DNA from: Mesorhizobium loti R88b
GTDB lineage: Bacteria > Pseudomonadota > Alphaproteobacteria > Rhizobiales > Rhizobiaceae
NCBI RefSeq assembly: GCF_013170845.1
Contig: NZ_CP033367.1
Coordinates: 7,069,001 to 7,133,000 of the forward strand
Direction: 5' to 3'
Length of the DNA stretch: 64,000 nt
This document shows positions 16,687 through 26,839 of this stretch, one piece after another (positions within the stretch are counted from its first letter, which is position 1; every line of letters begins with the position of its first letter). The position numbers were made by a program, and so were the translations under genes. The notes beneath the pieces were generated by a model, which saw nothing but the letters and a program-made list of their open reading frames with translations, was not told the DNA's origin and ran no database searches.

Positions 16687-18735
16687 TCAGCGGCGGCGCA
16701 AGAGCCACATCAGCACCGGGCCGCCGATCAGCGTGGCGACGATGCCGGCCGGGATCTGGCGTGGGAAGATGGCGGTGCGGCCGATCCAGTCGGCGCAGAC
16801 CATGATCAACGCACCAGCGAGCACCGCGCCGATGGCTTGCGGCAGCGCGCGCGACAGGCCGAGGTGGCGCGCAAGGTGCGGCGCCATCAGGCCTATGAAG
16901 GTCAGCGGCCCGACCACGAGCGTCGAGGCGGCGGTGAGCGCGGCAACCACCAAAAGCACCAGAAGCCGCGTTGCGCGCAGATTCACGCCGAGGCTTTGAA
17001 CCGCGGCGGACCCAAGCGGCAACATGTCCAACCAGCGCATGAAGAACGGCGCCGCCAGGAACAGGCAAAAGGCGATGGACGAAGTGAAAATCGCCGAGCC
17101 CGCGTCGACGCCATAGGTCGAACCGGTGAGCCAGTTCAGCAAAAGCATGGCGCGCGGGTCGCCCGCGGCGGTGAGCACCAGGATCAGCGCGTCGAACAAC
17201 GCCGTCAGCGCGACGCCGGCCAGCAGCAGCCGCTCCGGCGCATAGGCGGCACGGCGGCTGATGGCCAGCGTCACCAGCAGTGCGGCGAAGGCGCCGATGG
17301 TGGCGGCGGCGGTCTGCACTGGGCGGCCGGCATCGGAGAGCGAAAACAGCGCCACCATCATGCCCAGCGCGGCACCGGCGCTGATGCCGAGCACTTCGGG
17401 ACTGGCCATCGGATTGCCGGTCAGCCGCTGCATCATCAGCCCGGCCAGCGCCAGCATGGCGCCAGCGGCCAAGGCTGCGGATACGCGGGGCAGCCGCCAG
17501 GACAACAAGGGCTGCAGCTGATCGCCGGCAGCGAATGTCCAGCCATGCGGCCCCGGTGCGTAAAGCAAGGCCAGCCCGAGCAGCACAAGCAAGAGGCCGC
17601 CGAACGCCGCGAGCACGAGGCCGGAATGGCGGGCGCGCGGCAAATGCTGCGAACCTAGCGCCGGCGTCTCGGTGCCAAGCGAAAGGCGCGGCAGCAGCCA
17701 CAACAGCAGCGGCGCGCCGAGAAGTGCCGTCATGGCGCCGGTCGGCAGCAGGTCGCCTTGCGGTCCGGTGGCGACCTGCACACCCTGATCGGCGGCCCAC
17801 AGCATGGCGCCGCCGATGAGCGGCGCCATCACCAGCTGCTGGCCAAGCCGGCGGCCGCCGCCGATGCGCGCAAGGGTGGCGGCGGCGAGGCCGACGAAGC
17901 CGATGACGCCGACGGCGGCGACGACAAAGGCGATCAGGGAGACCGCCGCCGCCAGTCCGGCAAAACGATAGACGCCGAGTGGGACACCGAGGCTGCGTGC
18001 ACCCTCATCGTCGAGCCCGAGCAAGGTCAGCGGCCGCACCATCAGGCCGATCAGCAGCGCGGCGGCGCCCAGGCGCGGCAACAGCCACAGCGTCGTCGAC
18101 CAGTCTTGCTGGCCGAGCGAACCGGCGCCCCAGATGAACAGGCTGGCCAGCCATTCATGCCGCAGCACCACCAGGGCCGCACCGATGGCGCCGGCATAGA
18201 GGCTGACGACAAGCCCGGCGAGCACCACCGAAAGCGGCGACAGGCCCTTGTGCCAGGACAGCGCGAAGACCGCGGCAAGCGCGGTGAAGGCGCCGGCAAG
18301 CGCCACCCATTCGCGGCCGAAGGCAAGCAGGGACGGCGCAAGCAGTGTCGCCAGCGCCAGCGCCAGATAGGCGCCGGCCGAGACGCCGACGGTTTCAGGC
18401 GCAGCCAGCGGGTTGCGCAGGACCTGCTGCAGCACCGTCCCGGCCAGACCGAGGGCCGCACCGCACAAAAGGCTGACGGCAAGCCGGGGCAGGAAGGCAT
18501 AGTGGACGAGCACCTGCCGCATGTCGTCGATGTCAGGGCTTGCGAGCGCATCGAGCCACAGCGCCGGCGGCAATTGCACTGTTATGTTGGAGAGGGTCGC
18601 GACAGCGGCAGCGCCAACAACCACGGCGCACAGCAGGATCGCGCCTATGGGATATCTGTCTGATATGCGAGGCGACGACGCAGAACCGGAGATGCGGCTG
18701 GCGCTGTCGGACAAGAGTGCATCCTGCTCAGTCAT
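16687..18735 (-). CDS. fhuB: Iron(III)-siderophore ABC transporter permease, double-length FhuB type
   Basis: A 682-residue polytopic inner-membrane protein made of two tandem FecCD permease units, each about 320 residues with around ten helices. The repeated unit motif is seen as AGTVLQQVLRNPLAAPETVGVSAGA in the first half and AGLMMQRLTGNPMASPEVLGISAGA in the second. FhuB proteins of Enterobacteria and rhizobia share this fused architecture and carry ferric hydroxamates. The gene overlaps fhuD by 8 bp. No ATPase (fhuC) gene is present in this operon. Confidence 0.9.
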   Translation of the reverse strand: MTEQDALLSDSASRISGSASSPRISDRYPIGAILLCAVVVGAAAVATLSNITVQLPPALWLDALASPDIDDMRQVLVHYAFLPRLAVSLLCGAALGLAGTVLQQVLRNPLAAPETVGVSAGAYLALALATLLAPSLLAFGREWVALAGAFTALAAVFALSWHKGLSPLSVVLAGLVVSLYAGAIGAALVVLRHEWLASLFIWGAGSLGQQDWSTTLWLLPRLGAAALLIGLMVRPLTLLGLDDEGARSLGVPLGVYRFAGLAAAVSLIAFVVAAVGVIGFVGLAAATLARIGGGRRLGQQLVMAPLIGGAMLWAADQGVQVATGPQGDLLPTGAMTALLGAPLLLWLLPRLSLGTETPALGSQHLPRARHSGLVLAAFGGLLLVLLGLALLYAPGPHGWTFAAGDQLQPLLSWRLPRVSAALAAGAMLALAGLMMQRLTGNPMASPEVLGISAGAALGMMVALFSLSDAGRPVQTAAATIGAFAALLVTLAISRRAAYAPERLLLAGVALTALFDALILVLTAAGDPRAMLLLNWLTGSTYGVDAGSAIFTSSIAFCLFLAAPFFMRWLDMLPLGSAAVQSLGVNLRATRLLVLLVVAALTAASTLVVGPLTFIGLMAPHLARHLGLSRALPQAIGAVLAGALIMVCADWIGRTAIFPRQIPAGIVATLIGGPVLMWLLRRR

Positions 18736-19693
18736 CGGCGCCCTCCGCTGTCAGCGCCTCGGCCAGCAACCGGGCAAAACGGCTCGCCGAGGGCAGCGTG
18801 CCGAACATCAGAACGGGGGGCAGACGCATGATCGAGCGGTTGCGCACGAATGGCATGGCGTTCCAGACCCGGCTTTCGGTCAGCGTGCCGCCCGCCCCTT
18901 CGGGCAGGGGTTCGAGATAGGCAAGGCGGGCGTCGCTTGACGTCGCCAGCCCGTCGATGCCAACAGTTGCAAATCCCCAGTAATTGGTCTCGCCGGTCCA
19001 GGCATTGCGGATGCCGATGCGGTCGAACACCGCCTGAAACAGGCTTTTTTCGCCATAGACGCGCACATTGCGCGGATCGAGGAAGTTGACGACGTAGACC
19101 GGCCGCGCAGAAAGCGGCGCCAGCCGCTGCCTGACATCGGAGAAACAGGCCTCCGTTGCCGCGATCAGCGCTTCGCCTTCGCTTTCCTTGCCGACAAGGG
19201 CCGCCACTTGACGGGTCGCTTCGATGGCGCGCTGATAGGGCTGGCCGTCCGGCGTGTAGATGCCGATCGTCGTCACCGGCGCCACACGTTCGAGCAGCGG
19301 CTTGATGCCGTCGAGATAGGGGATGGAGAGGATGATGTCGGGGCGAAGCTGCTGCAGGAATTCGAGATTGGGTTCCAGGATCGTGCCGATATCGGCAACC
19401 TCAGGCGGCAGTGGCGGCTCGACCACCCACTTCTCCCAAACTTCGCGGTCGGCGACCGCGACCGGTGTGACGCCGAGCATGAGCAAGGTCTCCGCCAGCC
19501 CATCGTCGAGACAGACGATGCGGAGCGGCTTTGCTTCGGTCACCTGTGGCATGAGTGCGGCCAAGGGCAGCCAAAACAGAGCGAGTGCGCCGCGCCGGGT
19601 CATCCGGCCGCGCGAGCGATTGGCAGGGCCGGCCGGCTGAATCTCCTGGTCTGTTTCCAATTTGGCGTGCCTGTCTGTGGACTCTGACCTCAA
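18728..19693 (-). CDS. fhuD: Iron-siderophore substrate-binding protein, FhuD type
   Basis: A periplasmic binding protein of the helical-backbone class (LRIVCLDDGLAETLLMLGVTPVAVAD, LRPDIILSIPY, VYVVNFLDPRNVRVYG). A signal segment with a twin-arginine-like start (MTRRGALALFWLPLAALMP) lies about 30 residues inside. TTG 19693 is chosen because GGAGGAG stands four bases before it; ATG starts further up (to 19738) would run through the palindromic operator. It delivers siderophore to FhuB, whose gene overlaps its end. An internal ATG at the signal peptide is another possible start. Confidence 0.82.
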   Translation of the reverse strand: MRSESTDRHAKLETDQEIQPAGPANRSRGRMTRRGALALFWLPLAALMPQVTEAKPLRIVCLDDGLAETLLMLGVTPVAVADREVWEKWVVEPPLPPEVADIGTILEPNLEFLQQLRPDIILSIPYLDGIKPLLERVAPVTTIGIYTPDGQPYQRAIEATRQVAALVGKESEGEALIAATEACFSDVRQRLAPLSARPVYVVNFLDPRNVRVYGEKSLFQAVFDRIGIRNAWTGETNYWGFATVGIDGLATSSDARLAYLEPLPEGAGGTLTESRVWNAMPFVRNRSIMRLPPVLMFGTLPSASRFARLLAEALTAEGADD

Positions 19694-19704
19694 GCGGCTC
19701 CTCC

Positions 19705-19736
19705 GTTGACTATGAAACATGACATTCGTAGTCAAC
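19705..19736. promoter_or_regulatory. 32-bp palindromic operator upstream of the fhu operon
   Basis: GTTGACTA (19705-19712) and TAGTCAAC (19729-19736) are perfect inverted arms 16 bp apart; three further inner bases on each side (GAA/TTC) also pair. It sits against the GGAGGAG of fhuD, a position suited to repression. Iron control is expected for such an operon, but the sequence is neither a classical Fur box nor a clear RirA or Irr site, so the regulator is unknown. Confidence 0.55.
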
Positions 19737-20057
19737 ATTGAAGATGCAGCCGGGGGTCAACAATCCAGCCGGCATATGCCGGCGCTGCGACTCCCCGCCG
19801 CAGTCGCGCACCGCCCTGCCGGCACCGAATTGATCGGCGGCATCATCTTTTCTCCGCGAACACGGTGCATATGGAACGGGATGAAGGCGTGCCATCCGCC
19901 CGCAGACGCGCGTTGCATTCGAGCCATGTGCCCGAAAAAGCGGTGACAAGTGCGGCCGGAACGTGTTGAAGATGACAGTCAACACGTGGAGGGGCGTGCG
20001 ATCGGGTTGCACTCGGCAAGTGTTGATGGTTTGTTGCCGGGCAGCGGAGAACGAGTG
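19737..20057. other. Intergenic region with divergent promoters
   Basis: About 320 bp between the fhu operator and the next gene on the other strand. No open frame here has a credible start or composition. It must hold the promoters for fhuD (leftward) and the small membrane protein (rightward), but no convincing -35/-10 pair was recognised by eye. Confidence 0.4.
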
Positions 20058-20402
20058 ATGCGAGAATCCATTGGTCAAGACGAATACGGGTCGGCGAACC
20101 CTTTCGATCCGGATGACCTGCCTAATTTGAACGCGATCGGGCCAGCCATTGGCGGCGGCAACGATTTCGAGAAATATGCCGTGGCGGTGATCATCGTGTT
20201 CGGCGCCCTGATCATTGGCGGGCTGATGGCCGCATCGATGACCTTCGGCCATCGCAACGGGTTCCTGTTCGCGCTTGGTGGCGCCACCTCGGCCTGGATC
20301 TCCGGAAATGCACTGTTACTCGACCGGCCGCGCATCTACGCGCTGTTCGTCGGCATTGCTGCCCTGATGCTGATCGCATCGACCATCACACTGATTACGT
20401 GA
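20058..20402 (+). CDS. Hypothetical small integral membrane protein
   Basis: A 114-residue protein with an acidic N-terminus (SANPFDPDDLPNLNAIGP) and three hydrophobic helices at about 38-58, 63-78 and 92-112. ATG 20058 has GGAG ten bases upstream and is preferred over the longer open frame, whose extra 36 codons are poor in composition. No family recognised. It stands alone between two leftward units. Confidence 0.6.
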   Translation: MRESIGQDEYGSANPFDPDDLPNLNAIGPAIGGGNDFEKYAVAVIIVFGALIIGGLMAASMTFGHRNGFLFALGGATSAWISGNALLLDRPRIYALFVGIAALMLIASTITLIT

Positions 20403-20453
20403 CGGCCCTTGCCCGGCCGTGAGCCGGCGCCTGTCCCGGAGTCCACCTTGATA

Positions 20454-22193
<1,740 letters not shown>

Positions 22194-22291
22194 GATGGTG
22201 CTCCTGGACGAGATGCCCAGAAGAGCCCGTTGCCGCGGCCGAGTCCACCATCAATGGTGGGCCAGCCGGATCAATTCAGATGTCAGACGTG

Positions 22292-23584
22292 TCAGACAAT
22301 CCCGCCCGAACCGCCCGCAACCGCCGGTCGTTCGGCCGCCACCTTGGCGCGGTAGCCTGCCGCGCGGTAGGCGGCGACAGGATCGATGGCACCGCCCGTC
22401 TTCAGCCGCGCCATGGCCAGGATCGGCTCGACATCAGTGCGGTAGGCCACTTTTAGCGTCTGCGTCGCCATCAGCGCGTCATTGCAGTCCTGAAAACCTT
22501 CGAGCGCCTTGCGGTCGACCAGCAGCGCCTGCGCGTAGGCGCGCTGCACCTCGACCGCAGACAGCATCAGGCTTTCGATCGGATCGGTAACGTTGTGGCT
22601 CTGGTCCAGCATGTGGGCGGGATCAAAACCCTCAGCGCCGGACAGTTCGGCATCGACCAGTTCATTGAAGACCAGGAACAGCCGGTAGGGATCGATCGAG
22701 CCGGCGTCGAGATCATCGTCGCCATATTTCGAATCATTGAAGTGGAAGCCGCCGAGTTTTTTGAACTGGATCAGCCGCGACACGATCATCTCGATGTTGA
22801 CGTTGGGCGCGTGGTGGCCGAGGTCGACGAGGCAGAAAGCCTTGTCGCCGAGCTCCTTTGATATGAGGTAGTTGGTGCCCCAATCCTGGACGACCGTGGA
22901 ATAGAAGGCCGGTTCGTACATCTTGTGTTCGCTGAACAGCTTCCAGTCGACGGGCAGGCCGGCATAGATTTCCTTCATGGCATCGAGATAGCGCTCAAAC
23001 GCCTTGGCGAAATTGACCTGGCCGGGGAAGTTCGAGCCGTCGCCGATCCATACCGTCAAGGCCTTGGAACCAAGCGTCTTGCCGATCTCGATGCATTCGA
23101 GATTGTGCTCGACCGCCTGCTGACGGGTGCCGGCATCGGCGTGCGACAGCGAGCCGAATTTGTAGGACAGCCTCTGGTCCTTCGCGTCGGAGAAGGTGTT
23201 GGAATTCATGGCGTCAAAGCCGAGGCCGAAGCGCGAGGCGGCCTGCTTCAGCCGGTTTGGATCGGCCTTGTCCCACGGAATGTGCAGGGACACGTTTGGC
23301 GTCGCCTGGGTCAACTGTTTGATGACGGCGCAATCCTCGATCTTGTCGAAAATGTCGCGCGGCTCGCCGGCGCCGGGGAAGCGGGCAAAGCGGGTTCCGC
23401 CGGTGCCGACGCCCCAGGAGGGGATGGCCACGGCGAATTTCTCGACCTTGTCGCGGATGGCGTCAATGGCGATGCCGCGACGGTCGAGGCGCTCGCCGAG
23501 TGAGGCGTAGTCGCGGTCGAGGTCGGCCTTGCGGGCGGCATTGCCCTTGTGGACCACGTCGGCGGAGATGATGGTTTCGGACAA
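22292..23584 (-). CDS. rhaI: L-rhamnose isomerase, rhizobial type
   Basis: Converts L-rhamnose to L-rhamnulose in the cytosol. The 430-residue TIM-barrel protein shows the sugar-isomerase metal-site strings WIGDGSNFPGQ, LFSEHKMYEPAFYS, CLVDLGHHAPNVN and GGFHFNDSKYGDDDLDAGSIDP. This is the rhizobial/Pseudomonas stutzeri isomerase type rather than the E. coli RhaA form. It lies downstream of rhaD on the same strand with a palindromic repeat in the 109-bp gap, so it is probably co-transcribed from the rhaD promoter. Confidence 0.92.
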   Translation of the reverse strand: MSETIISADVVHKGNAARKADLDRDYASLGERLDRRGIAIDAIRDKVEKFAVAIPSWGVGTGGTRFARFPGAGEPRDIFDKIEDCAVIKQLTQATPNVSLHIPWDKADPNRLKQAASRFGLGFDAMNSNTFSDAKDQRLSYKFGSLSHADAGTRQQAVEHNLECIEIGKTLGSKALTVWIGDGSNFPGQVNFAKAFERYLDAMKEIYAGLPVDWKLFSEHKMYEPAFYSTVVQDWGTNYLISKELGDKAFCLVDLGHHAPNVNIEMIVSRLIQFKKLGGFHFNDSKYGDDDLDAGSIDPYRLFLVFNELVDAELSGAEGFDPAHMLDQSHNVTDPIESLMLSAVEVQRAYAQALLVDRKALEGFQDCNDALMATQTLKVAYRTDVEPILAMARLKTGGAIDPVAAYRAAGYRAKVAAERPAVAGGSGGIV

Positions 23585-23629
23585 GTGCTATTCCTCCCAA
23601 ATTTGTTCCGTCGGCGCGGCCCCTCATCC

Positions 23630-23674
23630 GGCCCTTACGGGCCACCTTCTCCCCGTATAGTGACGGGGAGAAGG
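23630..23674. repeat. Rhizobial intergenic palindromic element (RIME-like) between rhaD and rhaI
   Basis: Two adjoining hairpins: GGCCC-ttac-GGGCC (23630-23643), then a perfect 12-bp stem CCTTCTCCCCGT / ACGGGGAGAAGG (23645-23656 and 23663-23674) with a 6-nt loop. This two-hairpin arrangement with the CTTCTCCCCG core is known as an abundant intergenic element of Rhizobium, Sinorhizobium and Mesorhizobium. In the rhaD-rhaI transcript it would fold and could lower or stabilise rhaI expression. Confidence 0.8.
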
Positions 23675-23693
23675 GAAGCGCTCCGCCGTTGGC

Positions 23694-25796
23694 TCAGCGC
23701 GTAAAGCTTTGCGCGTTGCCGGCGTCGACGTTGATGATGTTGCCTGTCGACTTGGCCGACATGTCGGAGGCCAGGAAATAGATCGCTTCGGCGATGTCTT
23801 CCGGGAAGACCGAACGCTTCAGCATTGAGCGCGAGCGGTAATGCTCTTCGAGGTCGTCGGTGGACATCTTGTAGGCGGCGGCGCGCTGTTCCTTCCACTC
23901 GCCGGTCCAGATCTTTGAGCCGCGCAGCACGGCGTCCGGATTGACGACATTGACCCTGATCTGGGCCTCCGCACCCTCAAGCGCCAGGCAGCGGGCGAGA
24001 TGGATTTCGGCGGCCTTGGCGGTGCAATAGGCGGCGGCGTTCGGAGAGGCGGCAAGGCCGTTCTTGGAGGCGACGAAGACGACGTTGCCGCCGATCTTCT
24101 GGACGCGGAACAGCCGGAACGCCTCCCGTGAGACCAGGAAATAGCCCGTGGACAGGATGTCCATGTTCTTGTTCCACAGCGCCAGCGTGGTCTCCTCGAT
24201 CGGCGCCGAGGAGGCGAGGCCAGCGTTGGACACCAGAATGTCGATGCCGCCGAACTCGACCGCCGTCTCGGCGAAACCGGCGATGACCTGTTCCTCCGAA
24301 GTGACGTTGATCAGCACCGGGCGGACGAAGTCCTTGCCATAGGCTTTTGCGAGCTCGTCGTTGGCGCCGGCGAGCGCGGTCTCGTCGATGTCGGCGAGCA
24401 CGACGCAAGCGCCTTCGCGCAGCAGCCGGTTGGCCGTGGCACGGCCAATGCCGCCGGCGCCGCCGGTGACCAGCGCGATCTGGCCGGCGAGCGATTTCGG
24501 CTTCGGCATGCGCTGTAGCTTCAGGTCTTCAAGCAGCCAGTATTCGATATCGAAGGCTTCCTGGGCAGGCAGACCGACATAGGAAGATACGGTCGACGCG
24601 CCGCGCATGACGTTGATGGCGTTGACGTAAAATTCGCCCGAAATGCGCGCCGTTGCCTTGTCGCCGGCGAAGGTGAACATGCCGACGCCGGGCATCAGGT
24701 AGACCACCGCGTTGGGGTCGCGAATAGCCGGCGAATCCGGATGTTTGCAGCTGTCGTAATAGGCCTGGTAGCCGACACGATAGGCGGCAACATCGTCGGC
24801 AAGGCGCGCAATCACCGCATCGACATCAGGCTTGGCCGGATCGAACTCGATGACCAGCGGGCGGATCTTGGTGCGCAGGAAATGGTCCGGGCATGAGGTG
24901 CCGAGTGCGGCCAGTGGGCGCAAATCCCTGGAGTTGACGAATTCCAGCACGGCAGCGGAATCGTCGAAATGGCCAAGCTTGTGGCTCTTTTCCGAGATCA
25001 GGCCACGGATCCTCGGCATCAGTTTCGCCGCGATGGCGCGGCGGTCGCCGGCGTCGAGCGACTTGACCACTTCGCCGCCGAAGATGGCTACGCCCTCGGA
25101 GCGACGCTCGAACCACTCGATCGCCTGGTTGATCACCGAGATCGTCGTCTCGTAGCATTCCTTGGGCGTATCGCCCCAAGTGAACAGGCCGTGGCTTTCC
25201 AGGATGACACCCCTGGCGGCGGGATGTTCGACACAGAATTTCTCCAGCCACAGGCCGAGTTCGAAGCCGGGGCGCTTCCACGGCAGCCAGCCGATGGCGT
25301 CGCCGAAGATTTCCTTGGTCAGTGCTTTGGAATCTTTCGCTGCGGCGATCGCGATGATGGCGTCCGGATGCATGTGGTCGACAAAGGGCTTCGGCACATA
25401 AGCATGCAGCGGCGTGTCGATCGAAGCCGCTCGCGGATTGAGGTTGAAGGTGCAGTGGGGCAGATATCCCACCATCTCGTCCTCGTGCTCGACGCCGCGA
25501 TAAAGGCCTTTGAGCGCGCGCAACTTGTCCATGTAGAGCGTGGCAAAGCCGTCAAGCTTTATCGACGCGCTGTCGCCGCCTGAGCCCTTGACCCAGAGCA
25601 CTTCGACGCTCTCGCCGGTGAGCGGATCTTTCTGCCAGATTTTCGATGAGGTGTTGCCGCCGCCATAGTTGGTGACGCGCTTGTCGGAGCCCAGCGTGTT
25701 CGAGCGATAGACCAGAAGCTCGGGATCGCTCATCCCTTGGGCTTTCGCATCATCCCACAGATTGGCGAGGCGCGAGCCGGAGCGCTTGTCGAGCAT
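23694..25796 (-). CDS. rhaD: Bifunctional rhamnulose-1-phosphate aldolase / short-chain dehydrogenase
   Basis: A 700-residue fusion. The N-terminal 400 residues are a class II aldolase of the AraD/FucA type (YGGGNTSSKI, HMHPDAIIAI, ESHGLFTWGD with zinc-binding His residues) that splits rhamnulose-1-phosphate to dihydroxyacetone phosphate and L-lactaldehyde. The C-terminal 260 residues are a short-chain dehydrogenase with TGGAGGIG (444-451) and the YCTAK active site, expected to oxidise lactaldehyde to lactate. ATG 25796 has GGGAGG seven bases upstream; the frame extends 20 codons farther without support. First gene of the leftward rha operon. Confidence 0.92.
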   Translation of the reverse strand: MLDKRSGSRLANLWDDAKAQGMSDPELLVYRSNTLGSDKRVTNYGGGNTSSKIWQKDPLTGESVEVLWVKGSGGDSASIKLDGFATLYMDKLRALKGLYRGVEHEDEMVGYLPHCTFNLNPRAASIDTPLHAYVPKPFVDHMHPDAIIAIAAAKDSKALTKEIFGDAIGWLPWKRPGFELGLWLEKFCVEHPAARGVILESHGLFTWGDTPKECYETTISVINQAIEWFERRSEGVAIFGGEVVKSLDAGDRRAIAAKLMPRIRGLISEKSHKLGHFDDSAAVLEFVNSRDLRPLAALGTSCPDHFLRTKIRPLVIEFDPAKPDVDAVIARLADDVAAYRVGYQAYYDSCKHPDSPAIRDPNAVVYLMPGVGMFTFAGDKATARISGEFYVNAINVMRGASTVSSYVGLPAQEAFDIEYWLLEDLKLQRMPKPKSLAGQIALVTGGAGGIGRATANRLLREGACVVLADIDETALAGANDELAKAYGKDFVRPVLINVTSEEQVIAGFAETAVEFGGIDILVSNAGLASSAPIEETTLALWNKNMDILSTGYFLVSREAFRLFRVQKIGGNVVFVASKNGLAASPNAAAYCTAKAAEIHLARCLALEGAEAQIRVNVVNPDAVLRGSKIWTGEWKEQRAAAYKMSTDDLEEHYRSRSMLKRSVFPEDIAEAIYFLASDMSAKSTGNIINVDAGNAQSFTR

Positions 25797-25868
25797 AGGT
25801 ATCCTCCCTGGGGACGCAAAAAGGCGCAGTCCATTTTGGCGGGAATGTCTACGCAAGCAGGCCTGATG

Positions 25869-25937
25869 TCAATCACAAACGATCAAAATCGATCATATTG
25901 CACTGCACAATGAAATTATATGATCGGAAATGATTGA
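25869..25937. promoter_or_regulatory. Symmetric operator between rhaD and rhaR
   Basis: The left half reads TCAATCA-N4-CGATCA-N4-CGATCA (25869-25895) and the right half TGATCG-N4-TGATTGA (25921-25937), an inverted array of 6-7-bp elements with constant 4-base spacing and 25 bp between the halves. It lies in the middle of the 185-bp divergent promoter region. Repeated half-sites with this layout suit an oligomeric DeoR-family repressor such as RhaR, which is encoded immediately to the right. Inferred, not shown. Confidence 0.6.
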
Positions 25938-25981
25938 CACTGCTCGTTTTGGGTGCCTAGATGGCCAGGCAGGGAGGAACC

Positions 25982-26785
25982 ATGCACGAAAAAGAGCGCC
26001 ACAGGATCATTCTGTCCGCCGTCCAGGAAAAACCTGTGGTGACGGTGCAGGAGATGGTCGACCTGACGGAATCTTCCGAGGCGACGATCCGGCGCGATAT
26101 CGCGGCTCTTCACGTGCAAAAACGCCTGCGCCGGGTGCGCGGTGGCGCCGAGGCGATCTCGCCGCCGCAGTTCATCGGCCTGGCTGGCCGGCCCTTTTCC
26201 GTCAACGAAACGATCAACGCTTCGCAGAAGCGGGCGATTGCACGAGAAGCGGTGGAATTGTGCGGGGATGGCGAGCCTATCATCATCAATGGCGGCACCA
26301 CCACTTTCCAGATGGTGCATTTCCTGACCGGCCGCCGCATGCCGATCTTCACCAATTCGTTCCCGATCGCCGAGCATTTGCTCAAGCACTCCAAGAACAC
26401 GGTGATGCTGTCGGGCGGCACCATCTATCGCGAGCAGAACATCATCCTGTCGCCCTTCGACAATGATGTGACGCGCAATTTCTATGCCCGCCGCATGTTC
26501 ATGGGTGCGCAAGGGCTGGGGCCGCTCGGCCTGATGGAAGGCGACCCGCTGCTGATCCAGGCGGAGCAGAAACTGATCGACCAGGCCGATGAGCTGGTGG
26601 TGCTGGTCGATTCCTCGAAATTCCGCAAGCGCTCCAGCCTGATCCTGTGCGGCCTGTCGCGCATCGCCACCGTCATCACCGATGACGGCATCGAGGATCG
26701 CGAAGCCAAGATGTTGGAGACCGCTGGTGTGACGCTGATCGTCGCCCGCAAGTCGGCAAAGGAAGAATCTTCACTGCAGGCCTGA
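25982..26785 (+). CDS. rhaR: DeoR-family transcriptional regulator of rhamnose genes
   Basis: A 267-residue regulator: DeoR-type winged helix at 1-57 (VTVQEMVDLTESSEATIRRDIAAL), then the sugar-phosphate sensor domain with GGTTTFQMVHFL, TNSFPIAEHLL and a C-terminal VVLVDSSKF. Strong GGAGG with ATG 25982; seven codons of open frame upstream are ignored. It heads the rightward rha operon and diverges from rhaD, as in Rhizobium leguminosarum where the DeoR-type regulator controls rhamnose catabolism. It probably senses a phosphorylated rhamnose intermediate. Confidence 0.88.
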   Translation: MHEKERHRIILSAVQEKPVVTVQEMVDLTESSEATIRRDIAALHVQKRLRRVRGGAEAISPPQFIGLAGRPFSVNETINASQKRAIAREAVELCGDGEPIIINGGTTTFQMVHFLTGRRMPIFTNSFPIAEHLLKHSKNTVMLSGGTIYREQNIILSPFDNDVTRNFYARRMFMGAQGLGPLGLMEGDPLLIQAEQKLIDQADELVVLVDSSKFRKRSSLILCGLSRIATVITDDGIEDREAKMLETAGVTLIVARKSAKEESSLQA

Positions 26786-26839
26786 GAGACCCTCACGCCG
26801 CAGCGACGATGGAATGCAACGCTCAAGGGAGGATATACG

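Noticed and set aside
16837..18663. Long plus-strand open frames opposite fhuB
   Set aside because: fhuB has two recognisable permease repeats; the opposite frames give Gln/Arg/Gly-rich products typical of antisense GC-rich DNA.
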